A stretch of DNA of 64,000 nt from Candidatus Merdivivens pullicola (GCA_017694945.1 JADIMA010000036.1:1-64000), one strand, 5' to 3'; counted from the first letter of the stretch, positions 17,380-28,010 are shown. Notes: a model not told the origin generated them from the letters alone. Made by a program: numbers and translations.

Positions 17380-19254
17380 ATGTCCCTGCTTGAAAAGATA
17401 TCTTCGCCTTCGGATCTTCGCAGACTTGACACGGAGCAGCTTCCGCAACTTTGCAAAGAAATAAGGGAATACCTCGTGCAGTGTTGCGCTGTCAATCCCG
17501 GCCATCTGGGCTCCAGCCTGGGGGCCGTGGAGATTGCGGTTGCCGTGCACTATGTTTACAATACCCCTCAGGACAAATTGATTTGGGATGTGGGGCATCA
17601 GGCTTATGCGCACAAATTGCTGACAGGGCGCAGGGAGGCATTTGTATATAACCGCAAACTCGGCGGACTGAGCGGTTTCCCTAACCGTTATGAAAGCAAG
17701 TACGATGCTTTCGGTACGGGGCATTCTTCTACATCCATATCGGCGGCGCTGGGATTTTCTGTGGCGGCGTCTCTCCGGGGGACCGGTGAAAAATGCGTTG
17801 CGGTGATAGGCGACGGGGCCATGACCGGGGGGCTGGCATTCGAGGGCCTGAACAATGCAGGCGCTACTGATGCCGACCTTCTGGTGATTTTGAACGACAA
17901 TGGAATATCCATCGACAAGAACAGCGGCGCCCTGAGCAATCACCTGCTTAAGATAACCACCAGCCAGACATACAATCGGATAAAGAAGAATATCTGGGAT
18001 ATAACAGGTGCGACCGCTTTAAGGCGGATGATCCAGCGTTTTGTGAAGAATCTGCGGCATGCCTTTATTCCGACACCATCAGGCCCTTTGTTTACAGCAT
18101 TGGGTTTCAGATATTTCGGCCCGGTTGACGGTAACGATGTGCTTAAACTCGTTTCCGCCTTGCAGCGTCTGAAAGAGATGGGGGGGCCGAGGCTGCTGCA
18201 TGTCGTTACCAAGAAAGGGAAGGGGTACATGGCTGCGGAAGCGGATCAGGTGACCTGGCATGCTCCCGGGCTTTTTGACCCGCTTACAGGGAAAAGGATA
18301 GGGCACGATTCTTCAGTAAGCCGGTATCAGGATGTTTTCGGGGAAACGCTTCTTGAACTTGCACGTGCCGACGAGAGGATTGTGGGCGTCACTCCAGCGA
18401 TGGCTTCCGGCTGCGGCATGAACCTGCTGATGAAGGAAATACCTTCAAGATGTTTCGATGTCGGGATTGCAGAGGGCCATGCCGTTACGTTTTCAGCCGG
18501 GCTGGCCGCTGCAGGAATGCTGCCTTTCTGCAACATATATTCTTCTTTCGCCCAAAGGGCGTATGACAATATCGTTCATGATGTTGTCCTGCAAGGTCTG
18601 AAGGTTGTTCTCTGTTTCGACAGAAGCGGGCTTGTAGGAGAAGACGGGGCGACCCATCACGGCGTTCTGGATATTCCTTCCCTGCGTTCGCTCCCTGGAC
18701 TGACGATATGTTCTCCGCTGAATGAAGTGGAACTGCGCAATATGATGTATTCCGCGACCCTGCCGTCATGGGGCCCTGTAGTAATAAGGTATCCGAGAGG
18801 TTACGGCGAAGGATTGCAATGGCGCAACCTGCCGATGGAAGAAATCCCTTACGGGAAAGCGCATCTGATTAGTGAAGGCCGTTCTGTCGCGATATTGTCT
18901 CTCGGGCCGCTCGGCAACCGTGCGGAAGAGGCGGCATTAAAGTTCGAGGCTGATTATGGATGCCGGCCGCTGCATTACAACATGCGTTTCGTGTCACCTG
19001 TTGATACCGATGCCTTGAAACATGCGGCAGAAGCAGCGGATGTGTTTGTGACAATAGAGGACGGCAATGTGGAAGGCGGCCTGTTCGGTGCTGTGTCTGA
19101 ATATGTTGCGGCGAATGCTATGGATGTAAGGGTAATTCCTGTGGGAGTTAAAGGCGAATTCATTCCCCAGGGCACCCAGAAGGAACTGTATCATATTTGC
19201 GGAAGCGATATCGAGGGCATATATGCAGTATTGCAGAAAAATTTTAAAAAATAA
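17380..19254 (+). CDS. dxs: 1-deoxy-D-xylulose-5-phosphate synthase
   Basis: This thiamine-diphosphate enzyme condenses pyruvate and glyceraldehyde-3-phosphate in the first step of the MEP isoprenoid pathway. At 624 aa, visible motifs are HLGSSLGAVEI and DVGHQAYAHKLLTGRR at the N-terminus, the ThDP motif GDGAMTGGLAFEGLNNAG...NDNGISI, and the transketolase-type pyrimidine domain with GIAEGHAVTFSAGLA and DRSGLVGEDGATHHG. It is co-transcribed with purA (four-base gap). Use of the MEP route agrees with Bacteroidales. Confidence 0.95.
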   Translation: MSLLEKISSPSDLRRLDTEQLPQLCKEIREYLVQCCAVNPGHLGSSLGAVEIAVAVHYVYNTPQDKLIWDVGHQAYAHKLLTGRREAFVYNRKLGGLSGFPNRYESKYDAFGTGHSSTSISAALGFSVAASLRGTGEKCVAVIGDGAMTGGLAFEGLNNAGATDADLLVILNDNGISIDKNSGALSNHLLKITTSQTYNRIKKNIWDITGATALRRMIQRFVKNLRHAFIPTPSGPLFTALGFRYFGPVDGNDVLKLVSALQRLKEMGGPRLLHVVTKKGKGYMAAEADQVTWHAPGLFDPLTGKRIGHDSSVSRYQDVFGETLLELARADERIVGVTPAMASGCGMNLLMKEIPSRCFDVGIAEGHAVTFSAGLAAAGMLPFCNIYSSFAQRAYDNIVHDVVLQGLKVVLCFDRSGLVGEDGATHHGVLDIPSLRSLPGLTICSPLNEVELRNMMYSATLPSWGPVVIRYPRGYGEGLQWRNLPMEEIPYGKAHLISEGRSVAILSLGPLGNRAEEAALKFEADYGCRPLHYNMRFVSPVDTDALKHAAEAADVFVTIEDGNVEGGLFGAVSEYVAANAMDVRVIPVGVKGEFIPQGTQKELYHICGSDIEGIYAVLQKNFKK

Positions 19255-19264
19255 TCAGAATAAT

Positions 19265-19295
19265 TTTGCAAATATGAAAAAAGGTCTTACCTTTG
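19265..19295 (+). promoter_or_regulatory. Promoter of the tRNA-tuf operon
   Basis: TTTG at 19265-19268, a 19-base spacer and TACCTTTG at 19288-19295 fully match the Bacteroidota consensus. The expected start is near 19302. The short leader contains CCCTAA...TTAGGG arms that could pair before the first tRNA. Confidence 0.75.
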
Positions 19296-19343
19296 CAATC
19301 CCTAAGCGGAAATCCTTTTAGGGGCACTGAGAATTGAAATGTT

Positions 19344-19417
19344 GCCGGTGTAGCTCAGTTGGCCAGAGCAGCTGATTTGTAATCAGCTGGTCGGGGGTTC
19401 GAATCCCTCCACCGGCT
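19344..19417 (+). tRNA. tRNA-Thr (anticodon TGT)
   Basis: Cloverleaf read by eye: acceptor GCCGGTG with CACCGGC (perfect 7 bp), anticodon stem GCTGA/TCAGC with loop TTTGTAA, and T arm with TTCGAAT. A CCA follows the discriminator T at 19418-19420, so the CCA end appears to be encoded. First of four tRNAs ahead of tuf. Confidence 0.95.
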
Positions 19418-19443
19418 CCAGATGTTTGATATTTTGTAAATAG

Positions 19444-19526
19444 GGGGAGATACCAAAGTGGCCAACTGGGGCAGACTGTAAATCTGCTGGCTTATGCCTT
19501 CGTAAGTTCGAATCTTGCTCTCCCCA
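19444..19526 (+). tRNA. tRNA-Tyr (anticodon GTA)
   Basis: Acceptor GGGGAGA pairs with TCTCCCC. Anticodon stem GCAGA/TCTGC encloses loop CTGTAAA. A long variable arm, as expected of a class II tRNA, makes it 83 bases. The discriminator base is A. Confidence 0.95.
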
Positions 19527-19541
19527 CTTTTTTTATGTAAT

Positions 19542-19614
19542 GCGGAAGTAGCTCAGTCGGTAGAGCATCAGCCTTCCAAGCTGAGGGTCGCGGGTTCGAA
19601 CCTCGTCTTCCGCT
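19542..19614 (+). tRNA. tRNA-Gly (anticodon TCC)
   Basis: Acceptor GCGGAAG pairs with CTTCCGC. The anticodon loop CTTCCAA reads TCC, decoding GGA/GGG. The T stem (GCGGG/CTCGT) uses two G-U pairs. The discriminator is T. Confidence 0.95.
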
Positions 19615-19625
19615 CTAAGACAAAA

Positions 19626-19697
19626 GCCAGTGTAGCTCAGGGGTAGAGCGCTTCCTTGGTAAGGAAGAGGTCATGAGTTCAAATCTCATCACCGGCT
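19626..19697 (+). tRNA. tRNA-Thr (anticodon GGT) with a mismatched acceptor pair
   Basis: Anticodon stem CTTCC/GGAAG encloses loop TTGGTAA (anticodon GGT). T arm is ATGAG TTCAAAT CTCAT. The acceptor arms are GCCAGTG and CACCGGC: six pairs form, but the fourth pair is A opposite C. The upstream Thr tRNA has G in that place and pairs perfectly. The rest of the molecule is intact, so it is probably functional. Confidence 0.92.
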
Positions 19698-19747
19698 CTA
19701 TGTTACTTTAAGGTATGCATATTTACTCAATAAAATAATAGGAAATT

Positions 19748-20935
19748 ATGGCAAAAGAGACTTTTAAAAGAGACAAACCGCATGTCAACATCGGTACTAT
19801 CGGACACGTTGACCACGGTAAGACAACATTGACGGCTGCCATTACTACCGTTTTGGCGCGTCAGGGCCTTTCAGAGGTTCGCTCCTTCGATTCAATTGAC
19901 AACGCTCCTGAAGAGAAAGAGCGTGGTATTACTATCAACACCGCTCACGTAGAGTATCAGACTGCAAAGCGTCACTATGCTCACGTTGACTGCCCGGGCC
20001 ACGCTGACTATGTGAAGAACATGGTTACAGGTGCTGCTCAGATGGACGGTGCGATCTTGGTTGTTGCTGCTACTGACGGCCCTATGCCTCAGACCCGTGA
20101 GCACATCCTTCTCGCTCGCCAGGTGAACGTTCCTAAGATCGTCGTTTTCCTTAACAAGTGCGACCTCGTTGATGATGAGGAAATGCTCGAACTTGTTGAG
20201 ATGGAAGTTCGCGACCTTCTTTCATTCTATGATTTCGATGGTGAAAATGCTCCTGTTATCCGTGGTTCCGCTCTTGGAGCACTCAACGGTGATCCTGCTT
20301 ACGAGGCAAAGGTTATGGAACTCATGGACGCAGTAGATGAATATATTCCACTTCCTCCACGTGACAACGAGAAACCGTTCCTTATGCCAATCGAGGACAT
20401 CTTCTCAATCACAGGCCGTGGTACCGTTGCTACCGGACGTATTGAAACAGGTATCGTTCGTACAGGTGACGAAGTGCAGATCGTAGGTCTCGGTGAAGAG
20501 CCTAAGAAGTCTGTCGTTACCGGTGTCGAGATGTTCCGTAAGATTCTTGACGAAGGTGAAGCCGGTGATAACGTAGGTCTGCTTCTCCGTGGTATCGACA
20601 AGAAAGAAATCAAGAGGGGACAGGTTATCGCACATCCGGGTACTATCACTCCTCACACTTGCTTCCAGGCTGAAATTTATGTCCTGAAGAAAGAAGAGGG
20701 CGGACGTCATACACCATTCCACAACAAGTATCGTCCTCAGTTCTTTATCCGTACATTGGATATCACTGGCGAGATTACACTTCCGGAAGGTGTTGACATG
20801 GTGATGCCGGGCGATAACGTAACTATCACTGTTACTCTTATCTATCCGGTGGCTATCAACGAAGGTCTCCGTTTCGCTATCCGCGAAGGTGGACGTACAG
20901 TTGGTGCAGGACAGGTTACCAAGATTCTTGAGTAA
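19748..20935 (+). CDS. tuf: Elongation factor Tu
   Basis: EF-Tu carries aminoacyl-tRNA to the ribosome as a GTP complex. At 395 aa it shows P-loop [14 protein letters not shown], switch region [21 protein letters not shown], and NKCD for guanine recognition, then domains 2 and 3 ([26 protein letters not shown]). The codon choice is strongly biased, as in other very highly expressed genes. It is placed between four tRNAs and tRNA-Trp-secE-nusG, a gene order shared by many bacteria. Confidence 0.98.
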   Translation: MAKETFKRDKPHVNIGTIGHVDHGKTTLTAAITTVLARQGLSEVRSFDSIDNAPEEKERGITINTAHVEYQTAKRHYAHVDCPGHADYVKNMVTGAAQMDGAILVVAATDGPMPQTREHILLARQVNVPKIVVFLNKCDLVDDEEMLELVEMEVRDLLSFYDFDGENAPVIRGSALGALNGDPAYEAKVMELMDAVDEYIPLPPRDNEKPFLMPIEDIFSITGRGTVATGRIETGIVRTGDEVQIVGLGEEPKKSVVTGVEMFRKILDEGEAGDNVGLLLRGIDKKEIKRGQVIAHPGTITPHTCFQAEIYVLKKEEGGRHTPFHNKYRPQFFIRTLDITGEITLPEGVDMVMPGDNVTITVTLIYPVAINEGLRFAIREGGRTVGAGQVTKILE

Positions 20936-20950
20936 TTTTGCATACAATGA

Positions 20951-20982
20951 TTTGAGGGAGGTTCTTTGCGACCTCTCTCAAA
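20951..20982 (+). terminator. Hairpin after tuf (weak terminator or processing site)
   Basis: Arms TTTGAGGGAGGT (20951-20962) and ACCTCTCTCAAA (20971-20982) form a 12-bp stem with one G-T pair and an 8-base loop. No good T-run follows (ATTTAACAC), so it may be a partial terminator or a processing site before tRNA-Trp. Confidence 0.5.
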
Positions 20983-20994
20983 TTTAACACATCA

Positions 20995-21065
20995 AGGGAC
21001 ATAGTTCAAGGGTAGAATAGTGGTCTCCAAAACCATTGATGGGCGTTCGAATCGCTCTGTCCCTG
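20995..21065 (+). tRNA. tRNA-Trp (anticodon CCA)
   Basis: Acceptor AGGGACA pairs with TGTCCCT. The anticodon loop TCTCCAAAA-type segment (stem ATGG-like arms GTGGT/ACCAT) reads CCA. The T arm has TTCGAAT and the discriminator is G. It lies directly upstream of secE, as in many bacteria. An 85-base stretch to secE holds only a short direct repeat (CCAATTGAT at 21122 and 21135). Confidence 0.93.
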
Positions 21066-21150
21066 CAATATGCCATAGGTTACGCTACGGTAATGTTAAA
21101 CGCAGGCAATCTCAACCGCTTCCAATTGATATTGCCAATTGATTGTTAAA

Positions 21151-21339
21151 ATGAGTAAGTTTACTAACTTTTTTAAAGAGTCTTATAGAGAGTTGACGCA
21201 AAAAGTCACTTGGCCGACATGGCAGAAGTTGCAGAGTTCTGCAATCGTAGTCATGGTGGCTTCGGTCATCTTTGCGGTAGTCATATTTCTGATGGATTTT
21301 GCTTTTCAGAACATATTGACTGCAATCTACTCGTTGTAA
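21151..21339 (+). CDS. secE: Preprotein translocase subunit SecE
   Basis: This small membrane subunit of the SecYEG channel has 62 aa from the ATG at 21151: a short amphipathic helix (FFKESYRELTQKVTWPTW, with the conserved KVTWPT segment of SecE) and one transmembrane helix (about residues 30-55). A TTG twelve bases upstream is in frame but unnecessary. It is followed after 23 bases by nusG, the standard pair. Confidence 0.95.
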   Translation: MSKFTNFFKESYRELTQKVTWPTWQKLQSSAIVVMVASVIFAVVIFLMDFAFQNILTAIYSL

Positions 21340-21362
21340 TCGATTAATTTTCCTTAAGCCTT

Positions 21363-21920
21363 ATGAGTGAGAGTACAAAGAAATGGTATGTGGTGAGAAC
21401 GGCAGGCGGAAAGGAGAAGAAGGCCAAAGAGTATCTTGACAAGGAGATACAGCGCAGAGGCCTTCAGAATATGGTGTCCCAGGTGCTGATACCTACTGAA
21501 AAGGTTTATACCATGCGCAATGGCAAGAGGGTCGCTACAGAAAGGATGTTTTATCCGGGCTATATCCTCGTTGAATGCCATATGACAGGGGAAATACAGC
21601 ACATGATACGTAATGAGATTCCGAACGTAGCCGGTTTCCTGACAGAAGGCAAGGGTAAAGACAAAGAGCCTATGCCTTTGCGCGATTCCGAAGTAAACAG
21701 GATTCTCGGTCGTGTTGATGAGGCATCCGAGGCTGAAATCGAAACCGTGACGACATTTGAAATTGGAGAAGCGGTTAAGATTATCGACGGCCCTTTCAGC
21801 GGTTTCAATGCTACTGTTGATGAAATACTCGCAGACAGAAGGAAACTTAAGGTAATGGTCATGATTTTCGGACGTAAGACATTAATAGAGTTGAATTTTA
21901 CTCAAGTGACTAAAGAATAG
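21363..21920 (+). CDS. nusG: Transcription termination/antitermination factor NusG
   Basis: NusG binds RNA polymerase, links it to the ribosome and modulates pausing and termination. At 185 aa it has the NGN domain at the N-terminus ([29 protein letters not shown]) and the KOW motif at the C-terminus ([18 protein letters not shown]). It lies between secE and rplK with gaps of 23 and 8 bases, inside the conserved secE-nusG-rplKAJL-rpoBC block. Confidence 0.97.
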   Translation: MSESTKKWYVVRTAGGKEKKAKEYLDKEIQRRGLQNMVSQVLIPTEKVYTMRNGKRVATERMFYPGYILVECHMTGEIQHMIRNEIPNVAGFLTEGKGKDKEPMPLRDSEVNRILGRVDEASEAEIETVTTFEIGEAVKIIDGPFSGFNATVDEILADRRKLKVMVMIFGRKTLIELNFTQVTKE

Positions 21921-21928
21921 TTTTTATT

Positions 21929-22375
21929 ATGGCAAAAGAAGTTACTGGATTTATCAAGTTGCAGATTAAAGGCGGTGCAGCCAATCCTTCTCCTCCAGTA
22001 GGACCGGCACTCGGTTCCAAAGGTTTGAACATTATGGATTTCTGCAAACAGTTTAATGCCCGTACTCAGGACAAGGCCGGAAAGGTTTTGCCAGTGGTCA
22101 TAACTGTTTACAGCGATAAGTCATTTTCTTTCATCGTAAAGCAGCCGCCTGTAGCAGTTCAGTTGAAAGAGGCTGCAAAGATAAAGAGCGGTTCTGCAGA
22201 GCCTAACCGTAAGAAAGTGGCAACCATTACATGGGAACAGGTACGCGCCATTGCTCAGGACAAACTTCCTGACATGAATGCTTTTACTGTAAAGTCAGCA
22301 ATGAAGATGGTAGCCGGTACGGCGAGAAGTATGGGTATTAACATCGAAGGTGAGTTCCCTTCTGATTTAAACTAG
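21929..22375 (+). CDS. rplK: 50S ribosomal protein L11
   Basis: L11 forms the GTPase-associated centre of the large subunit with L10 and L7/L12. At 148 aa it shows the hallmarks [19 protein letters not shown] and [16 protein letters not shown] and ends AGTARSMGI. It starts eight bases after nusG and is followed ten bases later by rplA. Confidence 0.97.
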   Translation: MAKEVTGFIKLQIKGGAANPSPPVGPALGSKGLNIMDFCKQFNARTQDKAGKVLPVVITVYSDKSFSFIVKQPPVAVQLKEAAKIKSGSAEPNRKKVATITWEQVRAIAQDKLPDMNAFTVKSAMKMVAGTARSMGINIEGEFPSDLN

Positions 22376-22385
22376 GAAGTGCGCA

Positions 22386-23087
22386 ATGAGTAAATTGACT
22401 AAGAATCAGAAAATCGTACTTGAAAAATATGATAGTGCGAAACTGTACAATATGTCAGAGGCCTGCAAACTGGTCAAAGATTTGACATATACGAAGTTCG
22501 ATGCTTCTGTAGAACTCGCTGTCCGCTTGGGCGTGGATCCTCGTAAGGCGAACCAGATGGTGCGTGGCGTTGTGACCCTTCCTCACGGTACAGGAAAGCA
22601 GACAAGGGTACTTGTGCTCTGTACTCCGGATAAAGAGACCGAGGCAAAAGAGGCAGGAGCGGATTATGTAGGTCTTGACGAATATATCGATAAGATCAAG
22701 GGCGGATGGACAGATATCGATGTGATTATCTGTACTCCTTCAGTCATGCCTAAGGTCGGTCCTATCGGTCGTATCCTCGGTCCGCGTGGCTTGATGCCTA
22801 ACCCTAAGACCGGAACTGTTACGATGGATATCGCAGCGGCAGTCAAAGAGGTAAAAGCAGGTAAAATTGATTTCAAGGTTGACAAGACAGGTATCGTGCA
22901 TGTAGCCATAGGCAAGGTGTCATTTACACCTGAGCAGATTTATGCAAATGCGCTTGAACTTCTCAACACTATCTTGAAACTCAAGCCTCAGGCATTGAAA
23001 GGAACTTATATCAAGTCCATTTCGCTTTGCTCTACGATGAGTCCTGGTATTAATATTGATGTTAAAACATTCAGTGCTGCTGAATAA
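22386..23087 (+). CDS. rplA: 50S ribosomal protein L1
   Basis: L1 forms the mobile L1 stalk near the tRNA exit site, and in other bacteria represses its own operon by binding the mRNA. At 233 aa, motifs include [39 protein letters not shown] and a C-terminal [12 protein letters not shown]. No L1-binding leader was recognised by eye ahead of rplK. Confidence 0.97.
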   Translation: MSKLTKNQKIVLEKYDSAKLYNMSEACKLVKDLTYTKFDASVELAVRLGVDPRKANQMVRGVVTLPHGTGKQTRVLVLCTPDKETEAKEAGADYVGLDEYIDKIKGGWTDIDVIICTPSVMPKVGPIGRILGPRGLMPNPKTGTVTMDIAAAVKEVKAGKIDFKVDKTGIVHVAIGKVSFTPEQIYANALELLNTILKLKPQALKGTYIKSISLCSTMSPGINIDVKTFSAAE

Positions 23088-23100
23088 AATGATTTAGGTT

Positions 23101-23622
23101 ATGAAAAAAGAAGTTAAATCACAGATTATCGACATTCTTGCGGCACAGCTCCAGGAGACTCCCAATTTTTATGTTACCGATGTGACAGGTTTGAATGCTG
23201 AGCAGACCACACGTCTCCGTCGTGCTTGCTTCGAAAAGCAGATCAAAATGCTTGTCGTAAAGAACAATTTGTTCCATAAGGCACTCCAGCGTCAGGAAAA
23301 CGAAGAGATAAAGAATATTTATCCGTTGTTGAAGGGCAATACTGCCATCCTGTTCTGCATGACTCCGAATGCTCCGGCTAAACTTATCAAGGAAGTTTCA
23401 GCAGAAATCGGCAAGCCGGAACTTAAAGGTGCCTATGTACAGGATTGTGCATATATCGGTGCAGCAAACCTTCAGGTTCTTGCAGACATCAAGTCACGCG
23501 AAGAACTTATCGGAGACATCGTTGCATTGCTCCAGTCTCCTGCTCGCAATGTCATTTCGGCTTTGCAGTCGGCTGGCGGTAAGCTTGCAGGTATAGTTAA
23601 AACCCTTTCAGAAAGAGAATAA
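23101..23622 (+). CDS. rplJ: 50S ribosomal protein L10
   Basis: L10 anchors the L7/L12 dimers to the ribosome. It is a 173-aa protein with an N-terminal RNA-binding domain (FYVTDVTGLNAEQTTRLRR) and a C-terminal helix (ALLQSPARNVISALQS) that carries L7/L12. It is 13 bases after rplA and 31 bases before rplL. Confidence 0.96.
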   Translation: MKKEVKSQIIDILAAQLQETPNFYVTDVTGLNAEQTTRLRRACFEKQIKMLVVKNNLFHKALQRQENEEIKNIYPLLKGNTAILFCMTPNAPAKLIKEVSAEIGKPELKGAYVQDCAYIGAANLQVLADIKSREELIGDIVALLQSPARNVISALQSAGGKLAGIVKTLSERE

Positions 23623-23653
23623 TAATTATAAAAACAATTAAATAGGTTAAATT

Positions 23654-24034
23654 ATGGCAGATATTAAAGCATTGGCAGAGCAGTTGGTAGGACTGACTGT
23701 AAAAGAAGTTCAGGAATTGGCACAGATTCTTAAGGACGAGTATGGTATTGAGCCTGCAGCCGCTGCTGTCGCAGTAGCAGCCGGCCCTGTAGCCGGAGGT
23801 GCTGCAGCTGAGGCAGAACAGACAGAGTTCGATGTAACTCTTATTTCAGCCGGTACAGCAAAACTTCAGGTAGTAAAGGCCGTTAAAGAGATTACTGGTC
23901 TCGGACTTAAAGAAGCAAAGGAACTTGTTGACCAGGCTCCTAAGGCTAAACTTAAAGAAAAAGTTTCCAAAGCTGACGCAGAATCTATCAAAGCTGCTAT
24001 CGAAGAGGTCGGTGGAGAAGTTGAGATTAAATAA
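23654..24034 (+). CDS. rplL: 50S ribosomal protein L7/L12
   Basis: This flexible stalk protein recruits translation factors. At 126 aa it has an N-terminal dimerisation helix ([20 protein letters not shown]), an Ala/Gly hinge (about residues 38-58), and a C-terminal domain with [18 protein letters not shown] and [12 protein letters not shown]. Codon choice is highly biased. A hairpin lies between it and rpoB. Confidence 0.97.
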   Translation: MADIKALAEQLVGLTVKEVQELAQILKDEYGIEPAAAAVAVAAGPVAGGAAAEAEQTEFDVTLISAGTAKLQVVKAVKEITGLGLKEAKELVDQAPKAKLKEKVSKADAESIKAAIEEVGGEVEIK

Positions 24035-24062
24035 CTTTTCCCCTCTCGAAGGGATTTATTCC

Positions 24063-24096
24063 AGGATTAGGGCTTAAAAGGCTCTAATCCTTTTTG
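24063..24096 (+). terminator. Terminator-like attenuator between rplL and rpoB
   Basis: Arms AGGATTAG (24063-24070) and CTAATCCT (24084-24091) enclose a 13-base loop, with TTTTT completing the run from 24091. The position matches the partial terminator known in the E. coli rplL-rpoB gap, which lets ribosomal protein mRNA exceed polymerase mRNA. Confidence 0.65.
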
Positions 24097-24133
24097 TCGT
24101 ATAAAGTTTTTATATTCATTCAACAATAAAATA

Positions 24134-27100
24134 ATGTCGCAAAAGACTAACAATCAGCGTATCTCGTTCGCGCTTTCAAAGTCGCTTCTGGATTATCCGG
24201 ATTTCCTGGAGGTCCAGTTGAAATCCTTCAAGGATTTCTTCCAGTTGGATACCACTGCTGAAAACAGAAAAAACGAAGGGCTTTACAAGGTTTTCCAGGA
24301 GACTTTTCCTATAACCGATACGAGAAATAATTTTGTACTGGAATTTATTGATTATTTCATTGATCCTCCGCGTTATACGATAGAAGAATGTCTCGACAGA
24401 GGTTTGACCTACAGCGTTCCGTTGAAGGCAAAACTCAAACTTTACTGTACAGACCAGGAACACGAGGATTTTGATACTGAAATACAGGATGTTTATCTGG
24501 GTACTATCCCTTATATGACTCCTGCAGGTACTTTTGTGATAAACGGATCCGAACGTATAGTCGTATCCCAGTTGCACCGTTCCCCTGGCGTGTTTTTCGG
24601 ACAGAGCGTTCATGCCAATGGAACAAAACTGTATTCAGCCCGCATCATCCCTTTCAAGGGGTCGTGGATTGAATTTGCTACTGACATCAACAATGTCATG
24701 TACGCATATATTGACAGGAAAAAGAAGTTGCCGGTTACTACGCTCCTGAGGGCAATAGGCTTCGAGAGCGACAAGGACATCATAAATATTTTCGGTCTCG
24801 CCGATGAAGTAGAGGCTACGCGCGAAAACCTTCAGAATTACATGGGGAGGAAACTTGCTGCCAGAGTTCTTACCACATGGAATGAGGATTTCGTTGACGA
24901 GGATACCGGCGAGGTCGTTTACATAGAAAGGACAAGAGTGGTGGTGGAACGTGAAACCGAAATCACGGAAGAAGTGATTGACTCTATTCTTGAGTCCGGC
25001 GTAAGCACCATCCTTATTCACAAGGAAGACGCGAATGCGAATGAGTATGCCATCATCCACAACACTCTCCAGAAAGATACATGCAATACAGAGAAGGAAG
25101 CAATCAATTATACTTACAAACAATTGCGTAATTCGGAACCGCCTGACGAGGCTACTGCGCGCGATGTGATAGAAAAACTCTTCTTCTCTGACAAGAGATA
25201 TGATTTGGGCGAGGTCGGCCGTTACCGTTTGAACAAGAAGTTGAATCTCAAGACTCCTGAGAACGTAAGGGTACTCACCAAAGAAGACATAATCGAGATT
25301 ATCAAATATCTCATCCAGTTGATAAACTCAAAAGCAATCGTGGATGATATCGACCACTTGAGCAACCGCCGTATAAGGACTGTAGGCGAGCAACTTGCAA
25401 ACCAGTTCAGCGTGGGGCTGGCAAGGATGGCGAGAACAATCCGCGAGCGTATGAACGTAAGGGACAACGAGGTGTTCGCACCGGTTGATCTTATAAATGC
25501 AAAGGCTCTGTCTTCCGTAATCAATTCTTTCTTCGGAACGAGCCAGTTGTCCCAGTTCATGGATCAGACGAACCCTCTGGCGGAAATGACCCACAAGCGC
25601 CGTCTTTCCGCTCTCGGCCCCGGCGGTCTTTCAAGGGACAGGGCCGGATTCGAGGTCAGGGACGTGCACTATACGCATTACGGCAGGCTTTGCCCTATTG
25701 AAACTCCTGAAGGCCCGAATATCGGACTTATATCTTCCCTCTGCGTTTATGCGCGCATAAATGATCTGGGCTTTATCGAGACGCCGTACCGCAAGGTAGA
25801 GAACGGAGTCGTCGATCTGAGCGATAAAGGATATGTGTATATGAGCGCCGAGGAGGAGGAACATCAGAGGGTCGCGCTTGCAAACGTAGATATTGATGAC
25901 GACGGCAATATCCTGACTGAGAGGATACAGTGCCGTGAAGAAGCGGATTTCCCTGTAGTCACGAAAGACGACGTACAACTGATGGATGTCGCTCCGAACC
26001 AGATCGCTTCGATTGCGGCTTCCCTCATTCCGTTCCTTGAGCATGACGATGCCAACCGTGCGTTGATGGGTTCCAACATGATGCGCCAGGCCGTGCCTCT
26101 TATCGCTCCGGAAGCTCCGATTGTCGGTACAGGTCTGGAAGCGCGCGTATGCCGTGACTCACGCACTCAGGTCGTTGCCGAGCGCGGTGGAGAAATCGTA
26201 TATGTGGACGCCCGTGAAATACATGTCAGGTATGACATGACCGATGAAGAGAAATTCGTTAGTTTCGCTCCGGAAGTGACAGTTTACAAACTTCCTATAT
26301 ACCGCAAGACCAACCAGAGCACTTCAATCTTCCTGAAACCTATAGTGCGCAAGGGACAGCGTGTCGAGGCCGGGGACATTCTGACAGAAGGCTATGCGAC
26401 AAGAAACGGGGAACTTGCACTCGGAAGGAACCTCAAGGTTGCGTTCATGCCTTGGAAAGGGTACAACTTTGAGGATGCTATCGTATTGTCTGAAAGGGTT
26501 ATCCGTGAAGACATACTTACTTCGATACATGTCGATGAGTATATAATGGAAGTCCGTGATACCAAGCGTGGAATGGAGGAACTTACTTCCGATATCCCGA
26601 ATGTCAGCGAGGAAGCGACGAAGGAACTCGATGAAAACGGTATCATAAGGATTGGTGCCAATGTGGAGCCTGGCGACATACTTATCGGCAAGACCACGCC
26701 TAAGGGCGAGAGCGATCCTTCTCCGGAGGAGAAACTCCTCAGGGCCATTTTCGGTGACAAGGCCGGTGATGTAAAGGATGCTTCGTTGAAAGCATCTCCT
26801 TCATTGAGCGGTACGATTGTCAACAAGGCACTCTATTCTAAGGTTGCGGCCACTACCGACAAGGACAAGTCGAAGAAAGACGCCCGCAAGGATGCCAAAC
26901 TCAAGATTGAACTTGCAGAAGACGCATTCAACCGTAAAGTCGCTCTCCTGCGTGACAAGTTTATCGGAAAACTCAGCGCGCTGCTGGCCGGCAAGACGAT
27001 GAATGCCATCTTTGACCTTTACGGCGTAGAGCAGTTGCCTGCCGGAGCAGAAGCCAAGGAAGATTTTCTGTACTCTATCAATTACGAGAACATCGATCCT

Positions 27101-27967
27101 ACGGGATGGACTACGGACGAACATTGCAACGAACTCATAAAGACGCTTATCAACAATTTCGTCATTTCCTATAAAGAGTATGACGCCGAGTTGAAGAGGC
27201 AGAAATACAATATCACCATAGGCGATGAACTTCCAACCGGAATCATGCAGCTGGCAAAAGTGTATGTTGCCAAGAAACGTAAAATACGCGTGGGCGACAA
27301 AATGGCCGGACGCCACGGAAACAAAGGTATTGTCGCCAAGATAGTACGTGACGAGGATATGCCTTTCCTTTCGGACGGTACTCCTGTGGATATAGTATTG
27401 AACCCTCTCGGCGTGCCATCGCGTATGAACCTCGGACAGATATATGAAACCGTACTCGGTTGGGCCGGCAAGGAACTCGGGCTTAAATTCAGCACCCCTA
27501 TTTTCGACGGTGCAAGCCTTGAGGATATCTGCGAATATACTGACAAGGCCGGACTGCCGCGATACGGAAAGACATATTTGAGGGACGGAGGCACGGGCGA
27601 CTGGTTCGACCAGCCTGCTACCGTGGGTGTCATTTACATGATCAAACTCGGACACATGGTCGATGACAAGATGCATGCGCGTTCAATCGGCCCTTATTCG
27701 CTCATTACCCAGCAGCCTCTCGGAGGTAAGGCACAGTTCGGCGGCCAGCGTTTCGGAGAAATGGAGGTATGGGCCCTGGAGGCATTCGGTGCTGCAAACA
27801 CGCTTCAGGAGATACTTACAGTCAAATCGGACGATGTTACAGGACGTTCAAGGGCTTACGAGGCAATAGTCAAAGGCGATCCGATGCCGGCTCCTGGAAT
27901 ACCGGAATCTTTGAACGTATTGCTTCATGAACTCAGGGGACTTGGCTTGAGTGTCAAGCTCCAATAA
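24134..27967 (+). CDS. rpoB: RNA polymerase beta subunit
   Basis: This is the catalytic beta subunit of RNA polymerase, 1277 aa and complete. The rifampicin region reads [20 protein letters not shown] then [12 protein letters not shown]: the Asp, His and Ser positions most often mutated in resistant strains are wild type. Further conserved blocks are [33 protein letters not shown] and [22 protein letters not shown] Bacteroidota-type lineage insert lies near residues 900-950 (Lys-rich, [16 protein letters not shown]). Only 43 bases separate its stop from the preferred rpoC start. Confidence 0.98.
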   Translation: MSQKTNNQRISFALSKSLLDYPDFLEVQLKSFKDFFQLDTTAENRKNEGLYKVFQETFPITDTRNNFVLEFIDYFIDPPRYTIEECLDRGLTYSVPLKAKLKLYCTDQEHEDFDTEIQDVYLGTIPYMTPAGTFVINGSERIVVSQLHRSPGVFFGQSVHANGTKLYSARIIPFKGSWIEFATDINNVMYAYIDRKKKLPVTTLLRAIGFESDKDIINIFGLADEVEATRENLQNYMGRKLAARVLTTWNEDFVDEDTGEVVYIERTRVVVERETEITEEVIDSILESGVSTILIHKEDANANEYAIIHNTLQKDTCNTEKEAINYTYKQLRNSEPPDEATARDVIEKLFFSDKRYDLGEVGRYRLNKKLNLKTPENVRVLTKEDIIEIIKYLIQLINSKAIVDDIDHLSNRRIRTVGEQLANQFSVGLARMARTIRERMNVRDNEVFAPVDLINAKALSSVINSFFGTSQLSQFMDQTNPLAEMTHKRRLSALGPGGLSRDRAGFEVRDVHYTHYGRLCPIETPEGPNIGLISSLCVYARINDLGFIETPYRKVENGVVDLSDKGYVYMSAEEEEHQRVALANVDIDDDGNILTERIQCREEADFPVVTKDDVQLMDVAPNQIASIAASLIPFLEHDDANRALMGSNMMRQAVPLIAPEAPIVGTGLEARVCRDSRTQVVAERGGEIVYVDAREIHVRYDMTDEEKFVSFAPEVTVYKLPIYRKTNQSTSIFLKPIVRKGQRVEAGDILTEGYATRNGELALGRNLKVAFMPWKGYNFEDAIVLSERVIREDILTSIHVDEYIMEVRDTKRGMEELTSDIPNVSEEATKELDENGIIRIGANVEPGDILIGKTTPKGESDPSPEEKLLRAIFGDKAGDVKDASLKASPSLSGTIVNKALYSKVAATTDKDKSKKDARKDAKLKIELAEDAFNRKVALLRDKFIGKLSALLAGKTMNAIFDLYGVEQLPAGAEAKEDFLYSINYENIDPTGWTTDEHCNELIKTLINNFVISYKEYDAELKRQKYNITIGDELPTGIMQLAKVYVAKKRKIRVGDKMAGRHGNKGIVAKIVRDEDMPFLSDGTPVDIVLNPLGVPSRMNLGQIYETVLGWAGKELGLKFSTPIFDGASLEDICEYTDKAGLPRYGKTYLRDGGTGDWFDQPATVGVIYMIKLGHMVDDKMHARSIGPYSLITQQPLGGKAQFGGQRFGEMEVWALEAFGAANTLQEILTVKSDDVTGRSRAYEAIVKGDPMPAPGIPESLNVLLHELRGLGLSVKLQ

Positions 27968-28010
27968 ATGTGATGTAGTTGACAATTTTTTAGGAAATCA
28001 AGTAAGAGAG

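Noticed and set aside
26801..27676. Long minus-strand open frame inside rpoB (about 290 codons)
   Set aside because: Fully covered by rpoB, with no recognisable motif or start signal; a mirror of a codon-biased gene.
24134..27967. Rifampicin-resistance substitutions in RpoB
   Set aside because: The Asp, His and Ser positions commonly mutated are wild type; small differences from E. coli are lineage-typical.
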